From contig PUMX01000061.1 in the NCBI GenBank assembly GCA_003552485.1, positions 1-28,758 on the forward strand: DNA of 28,758 nt, written 5' to 3'. The notes beneath the pieces were generated by a model, which saw only the letters and a program-made list of their open reading frames with translations, was not told the origin of the DNA and did no database searches. The stretch is from Candidatus Hydrogenedentota bacterium. Lineage in GTDB: Bacteria > Hydrogenedentota > Hydrogenedentia > Hydrogenedentales > SLHB01. The translations under genes and the position numbers were made by a program. Positions 15,865 through 23,116 of the stretch are shown in pieces (within the stretch, counting starts at the first letter, position 1; every line of letters starts with the position of its first letter).

Positions 15865-16917
15865 CTACAAAAGCAGAATGAACCGGCTGAAAGCAAAAGC
15901 ATACAACCCTAGAATTATGGTCATTACAAAGCCAAAACCGATTACAGTTAAATCCTGGGTTCCGATGCTCTTAAGGTCTATACCGGCACCAATACCGACA
16001 AAGCAGGTAACAAAAAACCAGGTAGAAAGGTTACCGGCCAGAGCTACCCCTTCGGCGGATATAAAACCCAGGGTGCCAATGGTTGCCGCAATTAACAGAC
16101 CTAATACAAACTTGGGAAACTTACTCCACAACAGTCCGAGCCGAACCTGCTCGCCGACGGGCAGCCCTCGCCGGGTATAGATATAGGTCATAACCAGGAT
16201 GACTATGGGCATAAAAGCATTGCGTGCAGACTTGACAATGGTAGCAATAGCTCCAGCCGGCTCGCTGTAAGCATAGCCGATCGCTATACATTGAGCCGTG
16301 TTGGAAGGAACAATCCCGGCTATATAGCCGGCCAGAGTATCACTAAAGCCCAGTGGATGTCCGATTGTGGGCAACAGCAAGAGTACCATTACATCGGTCA
16401 GGAGGGCCGCGCCTATAGCGGCAAGGATCTCCCTTTCCCTGGACTTTATGGCCGGCGCAAGAGCAATCACTGCTGAAACACCACAAACCCCTATACCTGT
16501 ACCTACCAGGTGCCCCCAACGCTCATTGTCAAATATTTTTTTGGCTAAAAAACCGCATATGTAAATACACATGGTAATTGATATTGCCACCATGATTATT
16601 GCACTGCCGCCAACTTGAAAGATTTCGACTAAATTTAAACCGGCGCCCATGAGGACAATTCCAATAAAAAGGCATATTTTAGCCGAAAAATCAATGCCGG
16701 CTTCAAGAAATCCCAGGCCGGGAACAGTGTTTTTAATGATTAATCCCAGCAAAATGGCAATTAGCACATAATTAACGATGAACAATTGTTCCGGAATTAC
16801 ATTAACATCGATCCATCTCGCTAAAACGCCTAACGCAAAGCAAAACAGCAAGCCTGGAAAGATGCTTTTTATGTAATTACTCCAACTTCCATACTGCTCA
16901 CCAGGTATTTTGGCCAT
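15865..16917 (-). CDS. YeiH-family (UPF0324) putative sulfate/sulfite exporter
   Basis: A 350-residue, about ten-helix membrane protein of the YeiH family. The family hallmark GIGVCGVSAVIALAPAI is at about residues 141-157, and a second conserved region is GIVPSNTAQCIAIGYAYSEPAGAIATIVKSARN. Members are annotated as sulfate exporters, although the transported ion is not well proven. Within this gene train it is the second candidate exporter for sulfur oxyanions after TauE. GGGAGG precedes the start, embedded in a CCTCCCGGGAGG palindrome. It follows the 34-residue membrane peptide gene by 65 bases. Confidence 0.85.
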   Translation of the reverse strand: MAKIPGEQYGSWSNYIKSIFPGLLFCFALGVLARWIDVNVIPEQLFIVNYVLIAILLGLIIKNTVPGLGFLEAGIDFSAKICLFIGIVLMGAGLNLVEIFQVGGSAIIMVAISITMCIYICGFLAKKIFDNERWGHLVGTGIGVCGVSAVIALAPAIKSREREILAAIGAALLTDVMVLLLLPTIGHPLGFSDTLAGYIAGIVPSNTAQCIAIGYAYSEPAGAIATIVKSARNAFMPIVILVMTYIYTRRGLPVGEQVRLGLLWSKFPKFVLGLLIAATIGTLGFISAEGVALAGNLSTWFFVTCFVGIGAGIDLKSIGTQDLTVIGFGFVMTIILGLYAFAFSRFILLL

Positions 16918-16927
16918 TTAATTACTA

Positions 16928-16939
16928 CCTCCCGGGAGG
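16928..16939. promoter_or_regulatory. Self-complementary ribosome-binding site of the YeiH gene
   Basis: CCTCCCGGGAGG is a perfect 12-base palindrome whose second half is the Shine-Dalgarno sequence, 10 bases before the ATG. A CCTC/GAGG stem, or dimerised RNA, would hide the site, so it could lower or tune translation of the exporter. Confidence 0.45.
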
Positions 16940-16982
16940 ATCAAATGTTGTTATGAAGAATTTAACAATCATGTTGTACTTT

Positions 16983-17087
16983 TTACATTACTATTATTAT
17001 AATCAATATGATGGATAGGCCTATAATACAGCCAAACCAGTCTTCTTCAATATCAAATGTTTTTTTATCATCTCTATCATCTTGCAT
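16983..17087 (-). CDS. 34-residue single-span membrane peptide, unrecognised
   Basis: A small gene below the usual length cut-off. The start has an excellent GGGAGG seven bases upstream. The peptide begins MQDDRDDKKTFDIEED, strongly acidic and soluble, then WFGCIIGLSIILIIIIVM, one membrane helix of about 18 residues reaching the C terminus. The acidic N terminus and hydrophobic C-terminal helix suggest a tail-anchored peptide with the N terminus inside. It lies between the MoaD-like gene (69 bases upstream) and the YeiH exporter (65 bases downstream), all in the same direction. By position it may be an accessory subunit of the exporter. I know no family for it; the function is unknown. Confidence 0.68.
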   Translation of the reverse strand: MQDDRDDKKTFDIEEDWFGCIIGLSIILIIIIVM

Positions 17088-17156
17088 ACAATTACCTCCC
17101 GGATATAATCATGGAACAGCGCCGGCAGCCTGAATGAAACATCCAAACTGTCATGT

Positions 17157-17426
17157 TTATCCCCCGGAAATAGGCTCCATTAGTAAAACATGATCACCGT
17201 TTTTTAGGGGTTCTCTGGGATCCTGGCTGTTACCGTTAACAAAATAATGATACTGCAGGTTTCCCTCGCTGTCGAGCAAGCTTGTTTTAACCTTCTCTCC
17301 ATGCATCCTGGAAAGACAATTGATGACATCAGCCCAGCTGACCTGATCCTGTTCAAATGAAAGGCTCAGCTTCCTTGTACCCACAATTTCGCTGGTTGAA
17401 TATGGCAAAGAGATTTCAAGCTTCAT
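17157..17426 (-). CDS. MoaD/ThiS-family sulfur carrier protein
   Basis: An 89-residue beta-grasp protein ending in ISGG, the C-terminal Gly-Gly that is thiocarboxylated by an E1-like adenylyltransferase so sulfur can be passed on. The last strand GDHVLLMEPISGG matches MoaD-type molybdopterin synthase small subunits. Its place 16 bases after the alcohol dehydrogenase, in a train with a tungsten-type aldehyde oxidoreductase, suggests it provides dithiolene sulfur for the tungstopterin cofactor. A dedicated sulfur carrier beside such an oxidoreductase is common in anaerobes. No E1 partner is in the window. The chosen start has GGTGG upstream; longer readings of the frame overlap the dehydrogenase and lack a site. 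Confidence 0.8.
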   Translation of the reverse strand: MKLEISLPYSTSEIVGTRKLSLSFEQDQVSWADVINCLSRMHGEKVKTSLLDSEGNLQYHYFVNGNSQDPREPLKNGDHVLLMEPISGG

Positions 17427-17442
17427 ATGCTCGAGCCCACCT

Positions 17443-18591
17443 TTACAAGGCCTTTTCAAACAGAGCCTTAACATCATCCTGGTTGGTTTCAGCAGCGTTA
17501 AAAGCACAAATGCCGCTTGATATGGCGTCTTTGGTCATTGCTTCAATTTTATCTTCACTGACCCCTGCATCTGAAAGCTTCTGGGGAATACCGATATCCT
17601 TGCTCAGCTTGCTTACAGCTTCCACCGATTTTGCCGCCGCTTCGCCTGGAGAAAGTCCTTCCAGCGATTCGCCCATAGCCGCTGCTATATCAGCATACTT
17701 GTTAATGTTGCCACCCAGGCTAAACTCCATAACATGGGGCATTAAAATAGAGCAGGCCAACCCATGAGAAATATTAAAATGGCCACCTAAAGTATGGGCC
17801 ATAGCGTGGACGGTGGCCACCCTCGCCCACATGAAAGACATTGCCGCCATGGCACTGGCCACGATCATGTTGTTTCCGGCTTCGAGGTTGTCACGGCGGG
17901 CAACAAATTTACGAAGGTTGCTTGAGATCATTTCTATAGCCCCTATAGCCAGGGCATCGGTAACAGGAGTGCCAATTGTGGTTGTATAAGCCTCAACAGC
18001 ATGAGAAAGCGCATCCATCCCGGTAACTGCCGCAACCTGGCGAGGCAGGCCGGCCATTAAGCTGGCATCGAGAATAGCAACATTAGGTATGTTTAAGGGA
18101 CTGCGAACCGATATTTTATAGTTTCTTGCAGTATCGGTTATCACCACTGAACCGGTTACTTCAGCACCTGTTCCGGCAGTCGTGGGTACAGCTACCACCG
18201 GGAGGGTGGGGTTTTTCAGTTTGTCAGCGCCTTCGTACTCTATAATTTCACCCGGGTTGGTGGCCGTAAAAGCAACCCCTTTAGCCGAATCAATAGAGCT
18301 TCCTCCACCGATACCGACAAGGAGGTCGCCTTTATATTCGCCAAAAAACTTGCTTGCCTTGTTAATGCATTCAATGGTTGGGTTGGCCTCCACCTGATCA
18401 AAAACTTCAACAGTAATTCCATCATTCTCAAGGTGCTGCTTGATTAGTTCGACCACTCCTGACTTCATAACCCCCGGGTCAGTTACAATCATTGCCCTTG
18501 AAGCATCTAAAAGCTTTACTTCTTCGCCAATCTTATCAATGCTTTTTAATCCGTAAACCAATTTGGTAGGGACAGAAAATGTACTGATCAT
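17443..18591 (-). CDS. Iron-containing alcohol dehydrogenase (group III)
   Basis: A 382-residue NAD(P)-dependent alcohol dehydrogenase. The nucleotide loop GIGGGSSIDSAKG is at about 93-105. The metal ligands Asp193, His197 (GMDALSHAVEAY), His262 (VHAMAHTLGGH) and His276 (ISHGLAC) are all present, so it should be active. The family includes enzymes that interconvert small sulfonated alcohols and aldehydes, such as isethionate/sulfoacetaldehyde and dihydroxypropanesulfonate/sulfolactaldehyde, as well as plain alcohols. Here it follows the ABC importer and shares the train with an aldehyde oxidoreductase, so a joint alcohol-to-acid oxidation is the natural reading. AAGGAGG lies upstream of the start. 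Confidence 0.9.
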   Translation of the reverse strand: MISTFSVPTKLVYGLKSIDKIGEEVKLLDASRAMIVTDPGVMKSGVVELIKQHLENDGITVEVFDQVEANPTIECINKASKFFGEYKGDLLVGIGGGSSIDSAKGVAFTATNPGEIIEYEGADKLKNPTLPVVAVPTTAGTGAEVTGSVVITDTARNYKISVRSPLNIPNVAILDASLMAGLPRQVAAVTGMDALSHAVEAYTTTIGTPVTDALAIGAIEMISSNLRKFVARRDNLEAGNNMIVASAMAAMSFMWARVATVHAMAHTLGGHFNISHGLACSILMPHVMEFSLGGNINKYADIAAAMGESLEGLSPGEAAAKSVEAVSKLSKDIGIPQKLSDAGVSEDKIEAMTKDAISSGICAFNAAETNQDDVKALFEKAL

Positions 18592-18633
18592 TATATTAGT
18601 CCTCCTTAATTAATAAACTCTAAAGGCAAACTT

Positions 18634-19422
18634 TTACCACCATCTAATAAGATCTGTGATATGATCCCTTACTTCCACAAAACTTGGATCTGCAAAATTA
18701 CGAGGCCTTGGTAAATCCACAATTACTTCTGATTTTATGGTTGTCGGTTTGTTGGATAGAATCAGAATCCGTTCTGCCATGTATACCGCTTCTTCGATAT
18801 TATGCGTGATGAAAAGAACTGTTGGCTTTAACTCCTGCCACGTTTTAATCAGCTCATCTTCCAAGTAATACCTGAGTTTAACATCAAGCTGACCGTATGG
18901 TTCATCCATAAGCATGATGTCCGGCTGCATAACAAAATTACGGGCAATTACCACCCTCTGTTCGAGGCTTGAGGACAGCTCTTTTGGTAGGTAATTCCTG
19001 AAACGGGTAAGGCCGATCAGCTCCATAACCATTTCTGTTCTTTTATTAATTTCATTAGCAGGAAGTCTTTTGATTTCCAGGCCAAAGCGAATATTTTGCT
19101 CGACAGTTTGCCAGGGGATACAGGAAGGCTCTTGGAAAACAAAAGCAATATTGTGTTTTTTCGGATCTGCCGAAACCCCGTCAATTAAAATGTCTCCTTC
19201 CGTAGCCGGCAAAAGCTTAGCCAGCACATTAAGAAATGTTGTTTTGCCGCATCCTGTGGGGCCGACAATGCACAAAAATTCTCCATCGTATATATCAAAA
19301 TTTACTTCGTTCAGGACCAAAAGATCATCAAAAGCCTTGATGAGATCCCTGACTTCCACTTTCTTTTCTCTACTTTTCTTATATTCTTCCAATTTCGTTA
19401 TACTGCTAACTTCCTGATTCAT
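18634..19422 (-). CDS. ABC importer ATPase 2, with degenerate signature motif
   Basis: A 262-residue ATPase of the sulfonate/nitrate/taurine importer class. Walker A GPTGCGKT (54-61), Q-loop FVFQEP, Walker B LMDEP with catalytic Glu174, and switch His207 (ITHNIEEA) are intact. The signature motif reads LSSSLEQR (149-156) instead of LSGGxxQR, so both signature glycines are lost. It carries an extra 20-residue N terminus before the nucleotide-binding fold. It is the last of five importer genes and follows ATPase 1 by 11 bases; AGGAGG precedes the start. In a heterodimer its signature would serve the ATP bound by ATPase 1, which itself lacks the switch histidine. Confidence 0.88.
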   Translation of the reverse strand: MNQEVSSITKLEEYKKSREKKVEVRDLIKAFDDLLVLNEVNFDIYDGEFLCIVGPTGCGKTTFLNVLAKLLPATEGDILIDGVSADPKKHNIAFVFQEPSCIPWQTVEQNIRFGLEIKRLPANEINKRTEMVMELIGLTRFRNYLPKELSSSLEQRVVIARNFVMQPDIMLMDEPYGQLDVKLRYYLEDELIKTWQELKPTVLFITHNIEEAVYMAERILILSNKPTTIKSEVIVDLPRPRNFADPSFVEVRDHITDLIRWW

Positions 19423-19433
19423 GCTGTCCCTCC

Positions 19434-20186
19434 TTATAAAGCAAGCTCCGTTTGTTCGGAAATTTCCTGCCGATATTCTAGAAAAGCTTGATCGGTATAA
19501 TCACGAGGCCTTTCCATGGGTATCTGATGCTCATCCTTTATGGTTCCGGGCAATTTGCTCATGATTAATACCCGATCACCCAGGTACACCGCCTCTTCGA
19601 TATTGTTCGTCACAAAAATAACAGTCCGCTTGTCCTGTTCCCAGATACGCAAAATTTCCTCTTCCATATAATACCTGGTCTGGGCGTCAAGGTGACCAAA
19701 AGGCTCATCCATCAAAAGTATCTTGGGGTTACTGGCATAAGCGCGGGCTATCCCCACTCTCTGCTTCATCCCACCTGACAATTCATGGGGGTAAGCTTTC
19801 TCAAAACCATTCAAACCCACCATGTTAATCAACTCCAGGGCTTCTTTTCTCCTCGTCTTTTTGGGCACTCCCCTCAGCCTCGGTCCAAGTTCAATATTAT
19901 CTATAACCGTTTTCCAGGGCATCAAGGCTATTCTTTGAAACACCATACCGCGCTCAGGGCTCGGTCCTTTTACTTCTTCACCCTCAAGAAGCACCCGCCC
20001 TGATGTTGCAGTTTCCAATCCGGCAATAATGTTTAGCAAAATTGTTTTGCCGCACTGCCCCGGACCCAGGATAACTAAAAATTCATTCTCTTTGACAGAA
20101 AGGTTAATGTTTCTAAGGACTTCTTCTTCTCCATCCTCTGTAAAGAAAGTTTTACAAAGGTTTTCACATTTAATGATTTCTTTCAT
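19434..20186 (-). CDS. ABC importer ATPase 1, with switch His replaced by Asn
   Basis: A 250-residue ATPase of the SsuB/TauB/NrtC-D class that powers uptake of a small anion, most likely a sulfonate in this setting. Walker A GPGQCGKT (41-48), Q-loop MVFQR, an intact signature LSGGMKQR (136-143) and Walker B LMDEP (Glu161) are present. The H-loop, normally VTHD, reads VTNN, so Asn194 replaces the switch histidine (codon at 19605-19607). ATG 20186 overlaps the stop of the preceding permease gene as ATGA and has AGGAGG seven bases upstream. A TTG-started frame to 20207 would bury that site. Confidence 0.88.
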   Translation of the reverse strand: MKEIIKCENLCKTFFTEDGEEEVLRNINLSVKENEFLVILGPGQCGKTILLNIIAGLETATSGRVLLEGEEVKGPSPERGMVFQRIALMPWKTVIDNIELGPRLRGVPKKTRRKEALELINMVGLNGFEKAYPHELSGGMKQRVGIARAYASNPKILLMDEPFGHLDAQTRYYMEEEILRIWEQDKRTVIFVTNNIEEAVYLGDRVLIMSKLPGTIKDEHQIPMERPRDYTDQAFLEYRQEISEQTELAL

Positions 20187-21019
20187 ACCAGTTCCTCCTT
20201 TCTCCAAGGAGTGATCACTTTTTCCATATATCGCAAGAAAATAGCGATCAAAAAGCCTAGAAGCCCAATAATCAGCATTCCTGAAACAATCATAGCTTCA
20301 TTACGTACATACATGCCCTGCAGAATCAAAAAACCTGCCCCTTCTCTTGCTGCAATCATCTCTGCCGCCAATACGCACATCCAACCAAGACTGAGACCGT
20401 TCTGTACTCCGGCAAAAATTGAAGGCAAGGCCGCAGGCAGAGCCACATTAAAAAATTGCTGAGAACGGGTGGCTCCCAGGGTGCGGCTGGCATCCATTAG
20501 CAGTTTATCTGCATAACGCATCCCTGTAAAAGAGTTGACCACCATGGGCACAAAACAACCCACCCAAACTATGAAAATTTTCGGCGCCTCACCGATACCC
20601 ATCCAGAGAATTGCCAGGGGTACCCAGGCAATCGGCGGTATTGGACGAAAGATTTCAAATATAGGATTAAATATCTTTTCTATTCGTCTATTCCAACCCA
20701 TCATGGTCCCCAGGGGTATGCCAACCGCCAGGGCAATTACAAAGGCAATTAAAACCCTCTGCAGGCTCATATAAACATGAAAATGGAGAGGCTGGCCGGC
20801 AACCGTACCGGTGGCCATAACATAAAGCTGCATTATAACTTCAGCCGGTGTAGGCAGCCTGATCAATTCCAATTCTGCAATTACCCACCATATTCCAAGT
20901 GCCAGGGCAAAGGAAACTACAGGTAATACTTGAATATAAGAAAAAGTCTTTTTCTTGGACTTGGGAACATAGCCCTCTTCTTTGGGCTGAACATTTATAT
21001 CCACTTTGTTTAATGCCAT
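20183..21019 (-). CDS. ABC importer permease 2 (SsuC/TauC type)
   Basis: A 278-residue six-helix permease. The N terminus is a charged cytoplasmic stretch with KSKKK (about 20-24). The EAA-type coupling loop DASRTLGATRSQQFFNVALPAALPSIFAG docks on the ATPase. The first periplasmic part contains the family's GWNRRIEKIFNPIFEIFRPIPPIAW region. ATG 21019 has GGAGG eight bases upstream and lies two bases after the stop of permease 1. It differs from permease 1 enough that the importer's channel is a heterodimer. Confidence 0.9.
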   Translation of the reverse strand: MALNKVDINVQPKEEGYVPKSKKKTFSYIQVLPVVSFALALGIWWVIAELELIRLPTPAEVIMQLYVMATGTVAGQPLHFHVYMSLQRVLIAFVIALAVGIPLGTMMGWNRRIEKIFNPIFEIFRPIPPIAWVPLAILWMGIGEAPKIFIVWVGCFVPMVVNSFTGMRYADKLLMDASRTLGATRSQQFFNVALPAALPSIFAGVQNGLSLGWMCVLAAEMIAAREGAGFLILQGMYVRNEAMIVSGMLIIGLLGFLIAIFLRYMEKVITPWRKEELV

Positions 21020-21021
21020 AC

Positions 21022-21810
21022 TTAAGACCTCCACTTTGAAAGCTTGCTGTCAAAAGATTGTAGACCCGAAGCAATTAAGGCGCCAACTGCTCCAATCGTA
21101 AGCATGCCGACTATAATAATATCGGGCCTTGCCAGCCTTCTGCCCATCTGGATCATGTAACCCAGACCTTCGTTGGCTGCTAGCAGTTCCGCAGCCACCA
21201 GGGTCATCCAAGCTGTGCTTAAAGCCAGCTTAAGACCGGTAAAAATCATGGGAACCGCCGAAGGCACACCTACCCTAAAAAAAGTTTCCCGGTAAGAGGC
21301 CCCGTATACTTCTGCCACCCTTATTAAGGTTGGATTGGTAAGCCGGATGCCGGTATACGAATTAATTACACAAGGAACAAAAGCGGAAACAAAAATAATA
21401 AAACTCTTGGAAAACATCCCTATCCCAAACCAGAAGATAGAAATGGGAATCCAGGCTATTGGAGGTATTGGCCTTAAAACGTCAAACAATGGCCTTACCA
21501 GGGCGTCCACAGGCTTGTACCAACCCATTAACAAGCCCAGGGGCACACCAATTACTGCACCCAGGCTAAAGCCGGTTAAGGCCAGAATAAGGCTGGTTCG
21601 TAAATGTTGAAACAGGGTGGCACCTTCAGGTGAGGTGTTGGTAAGCTTGAAAATAAAGGTTTGGATTGTAGTGATGGGATCTGCAAGAATTCTGTCACTA
21701 ACAATGCCCGAAGCTACCAGGTAATACCAGAACAAAAAGAAAAAGCTTAAACTCAGTATGGACAAATAGTTTTCAGTAAAAAAATTGTTCTTCAACTTTA
21801 CATTGTTCAT
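21022..21810 (-). CDS. ABC importer permease 1 (SsuC/TauC type)
   Basis: A 262-residue permease with six predicted helices. Family features are GWYKPVDALVRPLFDVLRPIPPIAWIPI (near 90-117) and the EAA loop VAEVYGASYRETFFRVGVPSAVPMIFTG. It pairs with permease 2, which shows the same motifs, to form the membrane channel. GGAGGGG precedes the start. It is separated from the binding-protein gene by a 41-base hairpin, so its expression is probably lower than that of the binding protein. Confidence 0.9.
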   Translation of the reverse strand: MNNVKLKNNFFTENYLSILSLSFFFLFWYYLVASGIVSDRILADPITTIQTFIFKLTNTSPEGATLFQHLRTSLILALTGFSLGAVIGVPLGLLMGWYKPVDALVRPLFDVLRPIPPIAWIPISIFWFGIGMFSKSFIIFVSAFVPCVINSYTGIRLTNPTLIRVAEVYGASYRETFFRVGVPSAVPMIFTGLKLALSTAWMTLVAAELLAANEGLGYMIQMGRRLARPDIIIVGMLTIGAVGALIASGLQSFDSKLSKWRS

Positions 21811-21829
21811 ATTACCCCTCCATGCTTGC

Positions 21830-21870
21830 TTATATTCTCCGGGCCGGTTAAACCGGCCCGGAGAATATAA
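21830..21870. promoter_or_regulatory. Perfect 20-base inverted repeat between binding-protein and permease genes
   Basis: Arms 21830-21849 and 21851-21870 are perfect complements around one central base. The core CCGGGCCGG region is GC-rich and flanked by AT pairs. No T tract follows on the minus strand, so it is more likely an mRNA 3'-end stabiliser or partial attenuator than a full terminator. Such hairpins after binding-protein genes raise the ratio of binding protein to permease. Confidence 0.85.
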
Positions 21871-21883
21871 AGTAGACGTTCGC

Positions 21884-22990
21884 TTACTGTCCCGCTCTAT
21901 GCTCCTCGAGCATCTTTAGGAATTCAACATTGATGTGATCGCCTTCGATTACATAGTCTTTCTCATCCTGTTCCCAGACTCCCTGACCAACAAAGAAGCC
22001 AGCCAGATCTTCCATCCATTCATGGACTGTCCCGTCTTCAAAGAGTGCGATTTGTTCATCTACGTCAAATATGGGCCTGACATCCTGGTCAAGCTCGGGC
22101 GCTACTGTTTCATTGTCAAGATCTAAGCCGCAGTACTCCCGGTAGTATTCACCCAGCCATTCCAGGGCTTCATCCGATTCATACTTCATTTTTTCCAGGC
22201 CGCGGAAATACAAATCAAGCCATCTTACAACCAGCTCAGGATTTTCGTCGGCAAATTCCCGATCGGCAATAACTGCACCAGGAATAATCGCTCCGGCACG
22301 GGCTCCGGAAGACATCTTAACGAAACCCTCATTCTGGGCAAGGAAGCCAAAAGGTGCCCACATCTGCAGGATGTCGCCTTCACCCGCCTCAAAAGCTGCC
22401 AGAGCGGCGTCTTGTTCCATATGGGTAATAGTTACATCAGCTTCACTCAAGCCCAGGGCTTCCAGTGTTGCCACAACTGCATAATGGCCTGTTGAAATAG
22501 TCGTGCAAAGAATTTCTGCGCCTGCAACATCCTCAGGTGCTCCATAGATGTCCGGATAATCGGGATTATAGCCCTTGGTATCCAATATGGGGCTGTCCGG
22601 GCGCACCCACATGTCGTTGGTTTCTGATTCATCATTGGAAACTGCAATCATATAAGCATCGTAAGACCTGGCTGCCGAGAACATGGGCACAGTACCGGTA
22701 GCTCCTACATCCCACTGTTCGGCACCGAGGGCTTCAATCTGAGGAGCCCCTGAAGCAAAGTAGCTGTATTCAATTTCTATTCCATGTTCTTCAGGCCATC
22801 CCAGCTCCATTCCCATCCATGTGGGTAGGGCGTGCATACACGGTTGGTGGCTGGCCCTGACCAAAGGCAAATCCGCTGCAACAGCATCATTTTCAGGGTC
22901 ATCTACAGGGTCATCACCTTCGCAACCCATAGCAACCAGCATCACCAATGCCAAAGAAATTACCAGTAAAAACGCTAAAGATTTTTTCAC
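21884..22990 (-). CDS. ABC importer substrate-binding lipoprotein (SsuA/TauA/NMT1-like)
   Basis: A 368-residue extracellular binding protein. The signal peptide (1-22) ends in the lipobox-like VAMGC, with Cys23 lipid-anchored. An acidic linker with Asp and Glu follows. The mature part has the two-lobe NMT1/SsuA-like pattern: LVRASHQPCMHALPTWMG at the start, then WDVGATGTVPMFSAARSY, which lines the ligand cleft in this family. The ligand cannot be read from sequence; sulfonates and other small anions are usual. The start is GTG at 22990, preceded by GGGGG; an ATG four bases upstream is out of frame. It may have its own promoter (23013-23042). Confidence 0.88.
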   Translation of the reverse strand: MKKSLAFLLVISLALVMLVAMGCEGDDPVDDPENDAVAADLPLVRASHQPCMHALPTWMGMELGWPEEHGIEIEYSYFASGAPQIEALGAEQWDVGATGTVPMFSAARSYDAYMIAVSNDESETNDMWVRPDSPILDTKGYNPDYPDIYGAPEDVAGAEILCTTISTGHYAVVATLEALGLSEADVTITHMEQDAALAAFEAGEGDILQMWAPFGFLAQNEGFVKMSSGARAGAIIPGAVIADREFADENPELVVRWLDLYFRGLEKMKYESDEALEWLGEYYREYCGLDLDNETVAPELDQDVRPIFDVDEQIALFEDGTVHEWMEDLAGFFVGQGVWEQDEKDYVIEGDHINVEFLKMLEEHRAGQ

Positions 22991-23012
22991 TCATTTTACC
23001 CCCTAAAAAATT

Positions 23013-23042
23013 ATTAAAGCCTATGAAACTCTTACCTCTCAA
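23013..23042 (-). promoter_or_regulatory. Possible internal promoter for the importer genes
   Basis: TTGAGA (23037-23042) and TTTAAT (23013-23018) each miss the consensus by one base and are 18 bases apart. The spacer contains AGAGGTAAGAG (minus strand, 23029-23039), which resembles the repeat found next to the main operon promoter. Confidence 0.4.
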
Positions 23043-23116
23043 AAAGACTGGCTAAAGCTTTAAATCCTCATCTTGATCTTTTATAAATCACCCCCTAAGC
23101 TGATGCAGTATAAATT

